The position numbers and the translations under genes were made by a program. A stretch of 64,000 nucleotides of DNA. Source: Kosakonia pseudosacchari. Lineage in GTDB: Bacteria; Pseudomonadota; Gammaproteobacteria; Enterobacterales; Enterobacteriaceae. This document shows positions 32,939 through 44,355 of the stretch, in pieces (within the stretch, counting starts at the first letter, position 1; each line of letters begins with the position of its first letter). The stretch lies in the NCBI RefSeq assembly GCF_900184035.1, contig NZ_FXWP01000013.1, positions 372,001 to 436,000 on the forward strand. Reading direction: 5' to 3'. The notes beneath the pieces are model-generated. The model was given only the letters and a program-made list of their open reading frames with translations, was not told the origin of the DNA and ran no database searches.

Positions 32939-35165
32939 GTTCTGTCGGCGGCGGCGGGCTGGCGGGTGATGCTGGCTGCGCTGCGCTTCCCGGTGCCGGT
33001 AGCATCTGGTAAGTCTGCACCGGCGGGCGCACGCCCGCGCGGTCGAAATGCTTTTTCACCATCGTGTCGAGGGCAAAACGCACCGTCCACTGTTTCAGCG
33101 GCAGGGTAGTGCAGGTGACGCGAAGCGTGAATGCCGTGTTGGTCAGCCCGACCAGCCCGGCAAACGACGGTTCGCCAATAATCAAGCCGCGGATCTCTTC
33201 CTGCTCCATCAGTTCCGCCACGGCATTTTTTAACGCCTGATTCGCTTTGTCGGTGTCCTCCTGGCGATCCACGTCGTAATTCGCCACCACAGAGCCAATG
33301 CCGCGTACAAAGTTGGCGAAAGTGGTTATCGATGACCACGGAATGATGTGGTACGCGCCGGTATCCTGACGTACGCCAACAGAGCGAATCGACATCCGTT
33401 CTACGGTACCGGTGAGCGGGCCGATGGTGACCAAATCCCCGGTGTTCATGCCATTTTCAAACTGGATGAAAATGCCGGTGATAATATCTTTCACCAGCGT
33501 TTGCGAACCAAAGGAGATAGCCAGCCCGAGCGCGCCGGCCCCGGCCAGCAATGGCGCAATGTTCACGCCAATTTCCGACAGCACAATCATCACCGTGATG
33601 GTGCTTATCACCACCGCCAGCGCATTGCGAAACAGCGTTAGCAGTGTGCGGGTACGCGCGCTTGGCAGCGGGCGGCCATGAATATCCGACGCCAGCCGGT
33701 TTTCAATAATGCTGGCGAGCAGCGTCCAGCCAACGGCGGAGAAGAAGAGGATCAAGGCAATCCGGATCAGGATATCGACGGTTTTCTCCCCCGCGCCGTA
33801 ATTCAGCCAGTGCCAGACATCAAACAGCCCCCAGGCATTCAGCAGCAGCATGATCGTTGCGCAGACCACCAGAATACGTGCGGCTTTTAACGACGCGGAG
33901 AGCCAGCCATTGAGCCGTTTTTGCAACTCGGGATAGTTGCGCTGTACCTGCGGCGAAAGGGTGATGGTCTTATTCAACCAACGCGACAATACGCCAGAAA
34001 GAAACGCGGCAATGCTCAGAATCGCCAGGCTATTGACCGTGGCACCCATCATGAATTTCAGGCTGTTGCCGGGATCGAACAGCGAAAAGAAGAACAGCAC
34101 AATAAAGTAAGCGCTGGCGAGCCAGTGCCAGATCAGCGCAAAGGCGCGGATAAACAAGCTAAAAAAGGCCAGCGAGTGATCCGCCAGGATAATCAAGTTG
34201 TGCTGAATTTGCCGCTTATTATGAAAAATAAGGTACAGCGCCCATACGGTAATGCAGAGCATAATCACCACATTGGCCAGTGCGCCAAACTGCACATTGA
34301 TTTGGTTGGAGATAATCGGCACTGCAACCAGCAAACCGTAGCCAATCAGGCTGCTCAGCGCACTCAGGCGCAGGTGCCAGTAGCGGGCGGTTTCATCGGT
34401 AATGCGAAAGGGGCGCAGATCGGCAATACGCGGGCAGAAAATCAGCCGCAAAATCGCTTTAAAAAACTCAATCAGCGCAAAGGCGTTCAGGAACAGGCTT
34501 TGCTGAAAGGCAATGGTGCTGTTGCCGGCGTTAAGATTCGCGCTCAGCAACTGACCGACAAATATCGCCAACGCCAGCAGCATCAGGTCGATAATAAACG
34601 CGCCGATAATCATTGAGGGCAGTTGCAACCAGTTACTACGGTCGCGGTTTTTACGCCGTCCCCAGGCACCCATTTTGCGATACAGCGGCGATACCGCTAA
34701 GCGAACCAGAAACCAGAAAGCAAAAACCAGCGCGGCTAATAGCAGAAAATGGCTGGCGGCGTTGCTGAAGGTCTGCGGGTTAAAGGCTTTATGGGGCGAA
34801 CCGGTGATATTGCGATAAAGCTGAGCAAAACGCGATGCCAGCGCGTTGCCATAATGCTCGCTAACCTCGGTCACGTTTTCCAGCACCGTTTTTTGCTCTT
34901 TCACCTCGGGAGGCGTGATCTCCGGCACCGGTTCTTGCGGCGGCGTGGTGGCAACTTTACGTAGCTGATCAATCAGTTCTTTACGCGACTCATCATTTTC
35001 CAGCACATCCGCCAGTGCGGCATAAGCGGCCTTTTTCTGTTCGACATTGGGCTCACTTGTTTGCGTGGCAGGCGGGGGCGTGGTCGCCGCAGAGGTAATG
35101 CCGGGTATCGTCGCAGCCTGTAACGGCGCGCACCACAACCCAATCAATAGCAGGATCCACGGCAT
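32928..35165 (-). CDS. ybiO: Mechanosensitive channel YbiO (MscS family)
   Basis: MscS-superfamily channel of 745 residues (E. coli YbiO, also called MscM, 741). A signal peptide (about 1-17, ending LQA) is followed by a periplasmic coiled region, then about ten transmembrane helices and the MscS pore segment [25 protein letters not shown]. The C terminus is rich in Pro and Ala. It opens under membrane tension to protect against hypo-osmotic shock. The ATG at 35165 follows GGAGGAG and gives the signal peptide; a start further upstream would add 33 residues of unrelated sequence. Confidence 0.92.
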   Translation of the reverse strand: MPWILLLIGLWCAPLQAATIPGITSAATTPPPATQTSEPNVEQKKAAYAALADVLENDESRKELIDQLRKVATTPPQEPVPEITPPEVKEQKTVLENVTEVSEHYGNALASRFAQLYRNITGSPHKAFNPQTFSNAASHFLLLAALVFAFWFLVRLAVSPLYRKMGAWGRRKNRDRSNWLQLPSMIIGAFIIDLMLLALAIFVGQLLSANLNAGNSTIAFQQSLFLNAFALIEFFKAILRLIFCPRIADLRPFRITDETARYWHLRLSALSSLIGYGLLVAVPIISNQINVQFGALANVVIMLCITVWALYLIFHNKRQIQHNLIILADHSLAFFSLFIRAFALIWHWLASAYFIVLFFFSLFDPGNSLKFMMGATVNSLAILSIAAFLSGVLSRWLNKTITLSPQVQRNYPELQKRLNGWLSASLKAARILVVCATIMLLLNAWGLFDVWHWLNYGAGEKTVDILIRIALILFFSAVGWTLLASIIENRLASDIHGRPLPSARTRTLLTLFRNALAVVISTITVMIVLSEIGVNIAPLLAGAGALGLAISFGSQTLVKDIITGIFIQFENGMNTGDLVTIGPLTGTVERMSIRSVGVRQDTGAYHIIPWSSITTFANFVRGIGSVVANYDVDRQEDTDKANQALKNAVAELMEQEEIRGLIIGEPSFAGLVGLTNTAFTLRVTCTTLPLKQWTVRFALDTMVKKHFDRAGVRPPVQTYQMLPAPGSAAQPASPASPPPPTEPTL

Positions 35166-35252
35166 GTGCTCCTCCGGTGAGAAAGTCCAGCAAAATGATA
35201 AGTATAGATGCCGTACTGCAGCCGCGATGAATTGAGAAGAATCTGGGGGAGT

Positions 35253-35272
35253 GCCCCTCCGCAAGGAGGGGC
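35253..35272 (-). terminator. Strong hairpin after glnQ
   Basis: Eight-base-pair GC-rich perfect stem (GCCCCTCC / GGAGGGGC) with a four-base loop, eight bases after the glnQ stop. No proper U-run follows in the minus direction, so it may be a terminator helped by Rho or a 3'-end stabiliser. Confidence 0.5.
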
Positions 35273-35280
35273 GGGGTAAA

Positions 35281-36003
35281 TCAGGAGACGTGTTGCAGGA
35301 ATTCCTGCAGGCGCTGGCTCGGCGGATTTTCGATCAGCTGCTGCGGGTTGCCATCTTCGGCAATGCGGCCTTTATCGATGAAAATAAGACGAGAGGCCAC
35401 TTTCTCGGCGAAGCCGATTTCATGGGTCACGATCACCATGGTCATACCTTCTTCGGCCAGGTCTTGCATCACTTTCAGCACTTCGTGGCGCAGTTCCGGG
35501 TCGAGGGCAGAGGTTGGCTCATCAAACAGCATCATTTTCGGTTTCACTGCCAGCGCACGGGCAATCGCCACACGCTGCTGCTGACCGCCGGAAAGCTCAG
35601 ACGGATAGTGATGGCCTCGCTCGGCGAGACCGACTTTCGCCAGCAGATCTTTTGCCAGTTTTTCCGCTTCGTCTTTCTTTGCGCCGCGCACACGGAGCGG
35701 GCCAAACATGACGTTTTCCAGCGCGGTCAGGTGCGGGAACAGATAGAACTGCTGGAACACCATGCCCGCTTCCTGGCGGATCAGGCGTTCGTCCACTTTC
35801 GGATCGTTAACTTTCAGTCCGTCGACAATCAGATCGCCGCTGGTAATCTCTTCCAGTTTGTTGATGCAGCGCAGCAGCGTCGATTTCCCGGAGCCAGACG
35901 GCCCGATAATCACCACCACTTCACCCTGAGTAATGTTCAAGTCGATATTGTGCAGCACCTGGGTTTGACCGAAGTGCTTGGAAACGTTTTTAAATTCAAT
36001 CAC
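35281..36003 (-). CDS. glnQ: Glutamine ABC transporter ATPase GlnQ
   Basis: ATPase of 240 residues, the same as E. coli and almost identical in sequence. Walker [10 protein letters not shown] is at 34-42, the signature LSGGQQQR near 135, Walker [14 protein letters not shown] near 155 and the switch His in VIVTHE. It drives glutamine uptake through GlnP with GlnH. The start is GTG at 36003, overlapping the glnP stop (GTGA). It is the last gene of glnHPQ. Confidence 0.97.
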   Translation of the reverse strand: MIEFKNVSKHFGQTQVLHNIDLNITQGEVVVIIGPSGSGKSTLLRCINKLEEITSGDLIVDGLKVNDPKVDERLIRQEAGMVFQQFYLFPHLTALENVMFGPLRVRGAKKDEAEKLAKDLLAKVGLAERGHHYPSELSGGQQQRVAIARALAVKPKMMLFDEPTSALDPELRHEVLKVMQDLAEEGMTMVIVTHEIGFAEKVASRLIFIDKGRIAEDGNPQQLIENPPSQRLQEFLQHVS

Positions 36004-36659
36004 AGGATTTTCATCCTTTTTTCAAGACGGCGGAGCACGATGTTCAGCGCCTGGGTAATGATCAGATAAATCACCCCTACGGCGGTCCAGATTTCCAGCG
36101 CACGGAAGTTACCGGCAATGATTTCCTGGCCCTGACGGGTTAATTCGGCTGCGCCGATAACAATAAACAGCGATGTATCTTTGATGCTGATGATCAACTG
36201 GTTCCCCAGCGGCGGCAGCATGCGACGCAGCGCCAGCGGCATGATCACATGGCGGATAGTTTCAACGCGGGAAAGCCCCAGCGCCTGGCCCGCTTCGCTG
36301 AACCCTTTATGGATAGACAGTACAGAACCGCGCGTGATTTCGGCGATATAAGCCCCGGAGTTGATCATAATAGTGATCACCGCGGCGCTGAAGGTGTCGA
36401 TACGGATATCGGGGAAGGCCATCGGTAAGGCGAAGTAAATGTACATCACCTGCACGACGATCGGCGTACCGCGAATCACTTCGATAAATACCAGTGCGAT
36501 GTGGTTAGAAATCCAGCCGCCATAGGTACGGGCTAAACCGGCCAGCAGGCCGATAACGATGCCGCCAGCCAGACCGAGGATCGAAATCCATAAGGTCATT
36601 TTGGCCCCGTCAAGCAAAAGCGGAATGGCGGGCCAGATGGCGCTCCAGTCAAACTGCAT
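36000..36659 (-). CDS. glnP: Glutamine ABC transporter permease GlnP
   Basis: Permease of 219 residues with five helices and the binding-protein-dependent transport EAA motif at about 140-160 ([21 protein letters not shown] region). The N terminus ([22 protein letters not shown]) matches E. coli GlnP. It works as a homodimer in the inner membrane. A stable hairpin precedes it in the 85-bp gap after glnH, and it overlaps glnQ by four bases. Confidence 0.96.
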   Translation of the reverse strand: MQFDWSAIWPAIPLLLDGAKMTLWISILGLAGGIVIGLLAGLARTYGGWISNHIALVFIEVIRGTPIVVQVMYIYFALPMAFPDIRIDTFSAAVITIMINSGAYIAEITRGSVLSIHKGFSEAGQALGLSRVETIRHVIMPLALRRMLPPLGNQLIISIKDTSLFIVIGAAELTRQGQEIIAGNFRALEIWTAVGVIYLIITQALNIVLRRLEKRMKIL

Positions 36660-36696
36660 GATGTGTTCCTGTATACCGTGGTTTTAACAAAAAGCA

Positions 36697-36719
36697 TCGG
36701 AGGCGAAAGCCGCCTCCGA
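36697..36719 (-). terminator. Intercistronic hairpin between glnH and glnP
   Basis: Eight-base-pair perfect stem (TCGGAGGC / GCCTCCGA), extended by one more pair around a five-base loop. In the minus direction ATGCTTTTTG follows. It could act as a partial terminator or mRNA-end protector that keeps the binding protein GlnH in excess over GlnPQ. Confidence 0.68.
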
Positions 36720-36744
36720 GGTGTAACACTTTATTTTTTAATAA

Positions 36745-37559
<815 letters not shown>

Positions 37560-37632
37560 GGTTTACAACCTATTGTTTTGTAAAGGTGAACCTTTACCCG
37601 GTTGCACAATAAGTGTAGCAACAATAGCCGCA

Positions 37633-37662
37633 CGCACCATTTTGAGTCACTATTTTGGTGCA
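37633..37662 (-). promoter_or_regulatory. Tandem NtrC-like enhancer sites for glnH
   Basis: Two overlapping 17-base sites resemble the NtrC consensus TGCAC-N7-GTGCA: CGCACCATTTTGAGTCA (37633-37649) and GTCACTATTTTGGTGCA (37646-37662). They lie 75-120 bp upstream of the sigma-54 promoter, a normal enhancer distance. Each has one good and one weaker half-site. Confidence 0.7.
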
Positions 37663-37803
37663 TTCTGGCGGCATGGCCTGTTTTGCTTTTTTTTAGCGCA
37701 GATCGTGGGGTAAAAACAATCACTTATTAACAATTTTGTGATGGGATAATTACGTGGCGGTAACTTTTGGCGTGGATGGAGAGAATAAGTCGCACTATAA
37801 CAG

Positions 37804-37831
37804 TGCAAAACCCTGCGCAGGATGCGCAGGG
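37804..37831 (-). terminator. Rho-independent terminator of dps
   Basis: Perfect eight-base-pair stem (CCCTGCGC / GCGCAGGG) with a five-base loop. In the minus direction TTTTGCAC follows. It is 21 bp after the dps stop. Confidence 0.78.
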
Positions 37832-37852
37832 TGTATAGGCAAAACTTATGGA

Positions 37853-38654
<802 letters not shown>

Positions 38655-39542
38655 TTAACCAATATCAATTTTTTTGACTGTGGCTTCCCGACGCAGCGTG
38701 AGTGTCGAGCCCATCGACGCAGTAATAATCGCCGCCAGCGCCAGCGCTTGCTGGAAGGTTAGCGTTTCACCGAGGAAAATCATGCCGGAAATGGCCGCCA
38801 TTGCTGGTTCCATACTCATTAATGTGCCGAACGTACGAGTTGGTAAGCGCGTCAGGGCGATCATCTCCAGTGAGTAAGGCAGGGCGGTGGATAAAATCGC
38901 CACGGCGATCCCCAGCGGCAGAACAGACCAGTGCCACAGCACCTCACCTGCCTGGAATGCGCCAAGCGGCACAAAAACCACCGCCGCAATTAATGAACCC
39001 AGCGCCACTGTTGCCGGGCCATGCTCTTCCCCGGCGCGCTGCCCGGAAAGGATATAGATTGCCCAACAAGCGCCGGCACCTAGAGCAAACGCCGCGCCAG
39101 TGAGATCAACATGTGACACATTTTCGCCCAGCGGCAGCAGATACCAGAGGCCTAGTACTGCGAGGATCACCCAGATGAAATCCACCGGGCGACGTGAGGC
39201 GAAAAGCGCCACCGCCAGCGGGCCGGTAAATTCCAGCGCCACCGCAACGCCGAGCGGTATCGTCTGGATCGATAAATAGAACATATAGTTCATGGCCCCG
39301 AGTGACAGGCCGTAAAACAGCAGCGGCAGGCGTTGTTCACGGGTAAAACGTAAACGCCAGGGCTTAAACACCACGACCAAAATAATCGTGCCAAGCGCGA
39401 GGCGCAGTGCGGTGACGCCAGGAGCACCCACCACCGGAAAAAGCGATTTCGCCAGCGATGCGCCTCCCTGAATGGACATCATCGCGACAAGCAATATCAA
39501 CACCGGCAACCACACCGGCAATTTACGAGACTGCGCAGGCAT
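38655..39542 (-). CDS. rhtA: Threonine/homoserine exporter RhtA
   Basis: EamA/DMT-family exporter of 295 residues, as E. coli RhtA, with ten transmembrane helices and the doubled EamA repeat. Conserved stretches include SIQGGASLAKSLFP, VALEFTGPLAVALF, GAGACWAIYILSGQRAG and LTRLPTRTFGTLMSMEPA. It exports threonine and homoserine and protects against toxic analogues. The ATG at 39542 gives the E. coli N terminus (MPAQSRKLPVWLP); an in-frame start five codons earlier is less likely. Confidence 0.94.
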   Translation of the reverse strand: MPAQSRKLPVWLPVLILLVAMMSIQGGASLAKSLFPVVGAPGVTALRLALGTIILVVVFKPWRLRFTREQRLPLLFYGLSLGAMNYMFYLSIQTIPLGVAVALEFTGPLAVALFASRRPVDFIWVILAVLGLWYLLPLGENVSHVDLTGAAFALGAGACWAIYILSGQRAGEEHGPATVALGSLIAAVVFVPLGAFQAGEVLWHWSVLPLGIAVAILSTALPYSLEMIALTRLPTRTFGTLMSMEPAMAAISGMIFLGETLTFQQALALAAIITASMGSTLTLRREATVKKIDIG

Positions 39543-39905
39543 CCTTTCTCCCGTCAATTTCTGTCAAATAAAGTAAAAGAGGCAGTCTACTTGAATTACC
39601 CCCGGCTGGTTGAGCGTTTGTTGAAAAAAAGTAACTGAAAAAACCGTAGAATAACGCCTCTCTGATGGTTAATTAACCTATCCAATTAAGAATTATCTGG
39701 ATGAATGTGCCATTAAATGCGCAGCATAATGGTACGTTGTGTGGGAAAAGTGCTTTTTTTTGAAAGGGTTGGTCAGTAGCGGAAACTTTCTGTTACATCA
39801 AATGGCGCATTAGACCCCAATTCCCGCAAAGAGTTTCTTAACTAATTTTGATATATTTAAATGCGTAGGACGTAGGATTTACTTGAAGCACATTTGAGGT
39901 GGATT
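39543..39905. other. Intergenic control region between rhtA and ompX
   Basis: About 360 bp between divergent genes, holding the promoters of both. It is A/T-rich and has a perfect 12-bp palindrome GGTTAATTAACC at 39667-39678 and a run of eight T at about 39753-39760. The ompX ribosome site TTGAGGTGG lies at 39894-39902. I recognise no specific operator and no gene. Confidence 0.55.
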
Positions 39906-40418
39906 ATGAAAAAAATTGCATGTCTTTCAGCTCTGGCCGCTCTTCTGGCGGTTTCTGCAGGTTCCGCAGTAGCAGCAACTTCAACCGTAACTGGCGGCTA
40001 CGCTCAGAGCGACGCTCAGGGTATTGCCAACAAAACTAACGGCTTCAACCTGAAATACCGCTACGAGCAGGATGACCAGCCGCTGGGTGTTATCGGTTCC
40101 TTTACTTACACTGAAAAAGATCGCACCGAAAACAGCGTTTATAACAAAGCGCAGTACTACGGCATCACCGCAGGTCCGGCTTACCGCATCAACGACTGGG
40201 CGAGCATCTACGGTGTTGTGGGTGTAGGTTACGGTAAATTCCAGCAGACTGTAGACACTGCGAAAGTGTCTGACACCAGCGACTACGGTTTCTCTTACGG
40301 TGCTGGTCTGCAGTTCAACCCGATGGAAAACGTTGCTCTGGACTTCTCCTACGAGCAGAGCCGTATTCGTAACGTAGACGTTGGCACCTGGATCGCCGGC
40401 GTTGGTTACCGCTTCTAA
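39906..40418 (+). CDS. ompX: Outer-membrane protein OmpX
   Basis: Outer-membrane protein of 170 residues. The signal peptide is about 1-23 (ending AVAA); the mature protein starts ATSTVTGGYAQSD and forms an eight-stranded barrel of the Ail/Lom family, ending with the BamA signal VGYRF. The last four strands are nearly identical to E. coli OmpX, while the extracellular loop at about 70-80 and that near 117-125 differ, as usual for exposed loops. The true start is the ATG at 39906; a TTG four codons earlier is part of the ribosome site. Confidence 0.97.
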   Translation: MKKIACLSALAALLAVSAGSAVAATSTVTGGYAQSDAQGIANKTNGFNLKYRYEQDDQPLGVIGSFTYTEKDRTENSVYNKAQYYGITAGPAYRINDWASIYGVVGVGYGKFQQTVDTAKVSDTSDYGFSYGAGLQFNPMENVALDFSYEQSRIRNVDVGTWIAGVGYRF

Positions 40419-40434
40419 TCGCTTCGGCGATAAT

Positions 40435-40465
40435 AAAAAATCCGCCCAATGGGCGGATTTTTTTT
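40435..40465. terminator. Bidirectional terminator between ompX and opgE
   Basis: Stem AAAAAATCCGCCC / GGGCGGATTTTTT with a three-base loop AAT, followed by further T on the plus side and preceded by six A. It works as an intrinsic terminator for ompX (+) and for opgE (-). Confidence 0.9.
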
Positions 40466-40486
40466 GCCTGCAATTTACTTCAGATA

Positions 40487-42076
40487 TTACCGCTTACTGC
40501 GCGTATCGAAGAGATCCGTGCCGAGATGGTTATAGTCAACTTTCTGTAATTTAAAGTTGGTAATGTACGCTGGCCCGGCTTTTTGCTCGGACATAAAACG
40601 GTAAGGATTTTTAATCTGCTCTGCGCTAATCCCCGTCCACTGCGAAAAGAAGCTCAAAAAGTCGTTCGCTGAACGGCGCGCTTTAATCACCCGATGTTTG
40701 GTATCGTCGCTGGAAAGCACCATAAACGGCACCTGGAAGTCCTGCTGGAAAGTATCAGCATGCGCCAGGTACTGCACCTCTTTCCCGCGTTCTTTAATCG
40801 CCAGTCCGTGATCCGAGAAGTAAACCATTGAGAAACTTTCGCCGGTATTGACCAGTTGCGAATACATTTTTCCGAGGAAATCATCGGTCTGCGTGATGGA
40901 ATAGAGGTAGCAGGAGGTCTCTTTTGACTGCACAAACTCGTTGTACTTGCCGCCGGTGCGATCGCAGGCCTGCGGGTGCGAGCCCATCAAATGCAGCACA
41001 ATCAGCTGCGGCTGAGTGCGTTTTGTGCTCAGCACCTGGCTGGTGAGTTTTAACAGATCTTCATCGCGCGTGTTTTTATCTGCTTCGAAGTCGCCGTGTT
41101 TCAAAAACTGCACTTCATCAGCACGCTTAGCGATACTGGCGATGGCCGTGTCATATTCGCCAATTTGTCCCTGATTAGAGAACCACCACGTCTGGAAACC
41201 GGCACGGTTAGCCAGCGTGACAAAATTATCCTGATACTGCGGTTTGTCTTCCACCACACGGTTTAACGTCAGCCCAAGGGATTTTTGTGTTGAACCGCTC
41301 GCGGAAATGTAATCCATAAACAGCGTGCCGTTTACCTGGCTGGCAAACGGGGTGTTATTCCAGTGACCGCCAAAAGCGCCCAGCGCGTCGCGGCGTGCAC
41401 TTTCGCCAATCACCACCACGTAAGTATGGTATTTCGGTTTCACCGCCAGCACAGTCCAGGTGTCTTTCACACTGGCGAGCGCGGCCATATTTTTCTGTTC
41501 TTCTTTGACGACATAGTAGTTAAACGCCACATCGCGCACGAAACGAAGCACCGGAACACCGGTATCAATGATCCTGAATTCGTACCCTTTGAAATGGTTT
41601 TGCACCGGGCCAATAAAATAAGAAGCGATGCACACAATCGTGCCCAGCGTGTCCCATTTCAGCCACGGCGTGGAACGCTCGATTATCCGCCGGCGCAGCG
41701 AAATAACGCCCAGCGCAAAAATGAATACGCCGATAGCGTAGTGATACCACGGGAAGATAGTCAGAATTTCCGTCGACTCTTCCATATTGGTCGACAGCAG
41801 CGCCAGCAGCGTGTTGAAGTTTGGCGCGCCATATGCCCGGCCAAACGGGAAATAACAGGCGGCAACCAGCGAGATAATCCCGATAACGGTTTTTTGCGCG
41901 CGAGGCGCATGACGCCAGAGAATCATCAGAGCGCAGGTTAAAAGAACCGCATACATCACGCTAAATTCATAACCCAGAGCGAAGTTAATCAACATCGATT
42001 GTAAAAAGTAGAAACCCGTCCACGGGTTGAGCGTCTGGCTGCGAAAGGCAACGGATTCTTTAAGGATTAGGCTCAT
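40487..42076 (-). CDS. opgE: Osmoregulated periplasmic glucan phosphoethanolamine transferase OpgE
   Basis: Membrane enzyme of 529 residues (E. coli OpgE/YbiP 527). About five N-terminal helices are followed by a periplasmic sulfatase-like domain with VVIGESARRDALGAFGGHWNNTP, the nucleophile region ISASGSTQKSLGLTL and SDHGLAIKERGKEVQYLAH. It is a paralogue of EptA but transfers phosphoethanolamine to osmoregulated periplasmic glucans. It is next to ompX as in E. coli; a shared terminator separates them. Confidence 0.92.
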   Translation of the reverse strand: MSLILKESVAFRSQTLNPWTGFYFLQSMLINFALGYEFSVMYAVLLTCALMILWRHAPRAQKTVIGIISLVAACYFPFGRAYGAPNFNTLLALLSTNMEESTEILTIFPWYHYAIGVFIFALGVISLRRRIIERSTPWLKWDTLGTIVCIASYFIGPVQNHFKGYEFRIIDTGVPVLRFVRDVAFNYYVVKEEQKNMAALASVKDTWTVLAVKPKYHTYVVVIGESARRDALGAFGGHWNNTPFASQVNGTLFMDYISASGSTQKSLGLTLNRVVEDKPQYQDNFVTLANRAGFQTWWFSNQGQIGEYDTAIASIAKRADEVQFLKHGDFEADKNTRDEDLLKLTSQVLSTKRTQPQLIVLHLMGSHPQACDRTGGKYNEFVQSKETSCYLYSITQTDDFLGKMYSQLVNTGESFSMVYFSDHGLAIKERGKEVQYLAHADTFQQDFQVPFMVLSSDDTKHRVIKARRSANDFLSFFSQWTGISAEQIKNPYRFMSEQKAGPAYITNFKLQKVDYNHLGTDLFDTRSKR

Positions 42077-42357
42077 AGATTACTGTCATGAAAACGCCAT
42101 GTGCTCACCCTGGCGTTAAGGGTCAAAACCTGCCGGACAGTGCGTGTGAAGAGGGGAGGGGGTCCGCATCTGCGAGCCGCAATTTGTGCAGGGCAGCGCA
42201 AAGATAGAGCGAGGCGCGACGAAGGTCAACAGGGGCTAAGCGGTTGTTTTGAGAGAATGATTGCAAATCCAGCAAAAATACGCGGATTTTTAGACGAATT
42301 AGCCAGTATGGCGGGGGTTTGTGACAGAAAAATGAAGCGGCGTACCGCGACGCCGCA

Positions 42358-42489
42358 TTAGTGAGAAGATTTGTCGGAGTCCTGCTGCGGTTTGCCGGTA
42401 ATGATATCGGACAACATATTCAGCAGCATTAAACGGACTTTAAAGGGAGAGTGACTAAACACGCGCATACACCTCTTGAACTCATTCAT
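42358..42489 (-). CDS. mntS: Small manganese-chaperone-like protein MntS
   Basis: Small protein of 43 residues beginning MNEFKRCMRVFSHSPFKVRL, against 42 in E. coli MntS, with which it agrees through the first half; the tail (KPQQDSDKSSH) varies. GGAGG stands six bases before the ATG. In E. coli it is repressed by MntR and raises intracellular Mn2+, apparently by blocking the exporter MntP. It lies divergent from mntR with an MntR-type box between them, the arrangement known in E. coli. Confidence 0.93.
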   Translation of the reverse strand: MNEFKRCMRVFSHSPFKVRLMLLNMLSDIITGKPQQDSDKSSH

Positions 42490-42548
42490 CGTTACCTCCT
42501 GCCATTTTCATGCCCTTCGTTCCATGAAGGGTGAACGCATTACATACA

Positions 42549-42568
42549 GATATAGCACAGGCTATGTT
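42549..42568. promoter_or_regulatory. MntR box controlling mntS
   Basis: Inverted repeat ATAGC-ACAG-GCTAT within GATATAGCACAGGCTATGTT, close to the MntR consensus (AACATAGC-N4-GCTATGTT). It lies 60 bp upstream of mntS and about 110 bp from mntR. A further ATAGCTAT follows at 42571-42578. Confidence 0.82.
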
Positions 42569-42677
42569 CTATAGCTATGGCTAAGACGTTAATTTTTTGT
42601 GCTGATTCACGGATGGTTTACAATGGCGCTTCTCTTATATGATGCTGCACAGGTGTCACACCTTCAGAGGAAGCACA

Positions 42678-43148
42678 ATGAACCGTCGCGCAGGTAAGCA
42701 AACAATAAAAAAAGTGACGCTGGTAAATGTAGAAGAGCACGTTGAAGGCTTTCGTCAGGTGCGTGAAGCGCATCGTCGCGAGCTGATCGATGACTATGTT
42801 GAACTGATTTCGGATTTGATCCGCGAAGTGGGCGAAGCCCGCCAGGTGGATATGGCCGCCCGTCTTGGTGTATCACAACCGACGGTTGCTAAAATGTTAA
42901 AAAGACTGGCGACAGTGGGCTTAATTGAACAGATCCCCTGGCGCGGCGTTTTTTTAACTGCGGAAGGCGAGAGGCTGGCGCAGGAGAGCCGCGAACGGCA
43001 CCAAATTGTCGAAAGCTTTCTGCTGGTGCTGGGCGTGAGCCCGGAAATTGCGCGCCGCGATGCCGAAGGTATGGAACACCACGTTAGCCAGGAAACGCTC
43101 GACTGTTTCCGCCGCTTCACTCTGCAACACGAGCAATCACCCGAATGA
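42678..43148 (+). CDS. mntR: Manganese-responsive regulator MntR
   Basis: DtxR/MntR-family regulator of 156 residues (E. coli 155). The winged helix-turn-helix is at about 35-85 ([26 protein letters not shown]), then the dimerisation and Mn2+-binding half with Glu and His ligands ([26 protein letters not shown]). It represses mntH and mntS and activates mntP when Mn2+ is high. The ATG at 42678 follows AGAGGAAGC; an earlier start at 42639 lacks homology. It overlaps ybiR by four bases. Confidence 0.95.
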   Translation: MNRRAGKQTIKKVTLVNVEEHVEGFRQVREAHRRELIDDYVELISDLIREVGEARQVDMAARLGVSQPTVAKMLKRLATVGLIEQIPWRGVFLTAEGERLAQESRERHQIVESFLLVLGVSPEIARRDAEGMEHHVSQETLDCFRRFTLQHEQSPE

Positions 43149-44254
43149 CTATGCCCCTCATTCGCGCCCTGGCGCGCGATCGCTTCCTGCATCTGTTACT
43201 GCTTATTGGAATTGCGTTGTGCTTTTTTGTTCCCTTTGCGCCCAAAACCTGGCCAGGGGCGATTGACTGGCACACCATTATTACTCTCAGTGGCCTGATG
43301 CTGCTGACCAAAGGGGTCGAGCTGAGCGGTTATTTTGATGTGATTGGACGGCGTATGGTGCGTCGTTTTCATCATCAGCGTCGGCTGGCGATGTTTATGG
43401 TGTTGGCTGCGGCGCTCCTCTCCACCTTTCTCACCAATGATGTGGCGCTGTTTATTGTTGTGCCGCTGACCATCACGCTGAAAAAACTGTGCGAAATTCC
43501 GGTTAACCGGCTGATCATTTTTGAAGCGCTGGCGGTAAATGCCGGGTCGTTATTAACGCCTATCGGAAACCCGCAAAACATTCTTATCTGGGGACGCTCT
43601 GGTCTCTCTTTTCCTGCGTTCATCTGGCAGATGTCGCCGCTGGCGCTGGCAATGATGGTGACGCTGCTGGTGTTGTGCTGGTTCTGTTTTCCGAAAAAGG
43701 CGCTTAACTACCACAGCGGCGCGCAAACGCCAGACTGGCAGCCCCGTCTGGTGTGGAGTTGCCTCGGTTTCTACATAATCTTTATTACCGCCCTGGAACT
43801 GAAACAAGAGCTGTGGGGGCTGGCCATTGTCGCTTTCGGGTTCCTGCTGCTGGCGCGCCGGGTCGTGCTGAGCGTGGACTGGACGCTATTGCTGGTCTTT
43901 ATCGCCATGTTTATTGATGTCCACCTGCTTATTCAGTTGCCTGCGCTGCATTCGGTGTTGAGCAGTGCCAGCCAGTTGTCACCTTCAGGTTTGTGGTTGA
44001 CGGCCATCGGTCTGTCGCAATTTATCAGTAACGTGCCCGCGACCATTTTGCTGATCAATTATGTCCCGCCGGATACGCTGCTGGCCTGGGCGGTGAATGT
44101 TGGCGGCTTTGGTTTGTTGCCCGGTTCACTGGCCAATCTTATCGCGCTGCGTATGGCAAACGATCGCCGCATCTGGTGGCGCTTTCATCTCTATTCCATG
44201 CCGATGCTGCTGTGGGCGGCGCTGGTGGGATACGGATTACTCTTATTCAGATAG
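43145..44254 (+). CDS. ybiR: ArsB/NhaD-type anion transporter-like YbiR
   Basis: Membrane protein of 369 residues with about 11 helices, collinear with E. coli YbiR. Conserved stretches: [38 protein letters not shown] and [18 protein letters not shown], the last two typical of the citrate/SLC13-ArsB superfamily. Substrate unknown. The start ATG 43145 overlaps the mntR stop (ATGA), so it is in one operon with mntR, which suggests a part in metal or anion homeostasis. Confidence 0.9.
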   Translation: MTMPLIRALARDRFLHLLLLIGIALCFFVPFAPKTWPGAIDWHTIITLSGLMLLTKGVELSGYFDVIGRRMVRRFHHQRRLAMFMVLAAALLSTFLTNDVALFIVVPLTITLKKLCEIPVNRLIIFEALAVNAGSLLTPIGNPQNILIWGRSGLSFPAFIWQMSPLALAMMVTLLVLCWFCFPKKALNYHSGAQTPDWQPRLVWSCLGFYIIFITALELKQELWGLAIVAFGFLLLARRVVLSVDWTLLLVFIAMFIDVHLLIQLPALHSVLSSASQLSPSGLWLTAIGLSQFISNVPATILLINYVPPDTLLAWAVNVGGFGLLPGSLANLIALRMANDRRIWWRFHLYSMPMLLWAALVGYGLLLFR

Positions 44255-44355
44255 TGCTGATTTGTCAGTTTATCCTGGCAAATGTATAGCAACCGCCTAA
44301 CTTTAGTTAACGGCGCATCCCTGGCGCCGTTACCTGACAGGACTGTTGCGAAACT

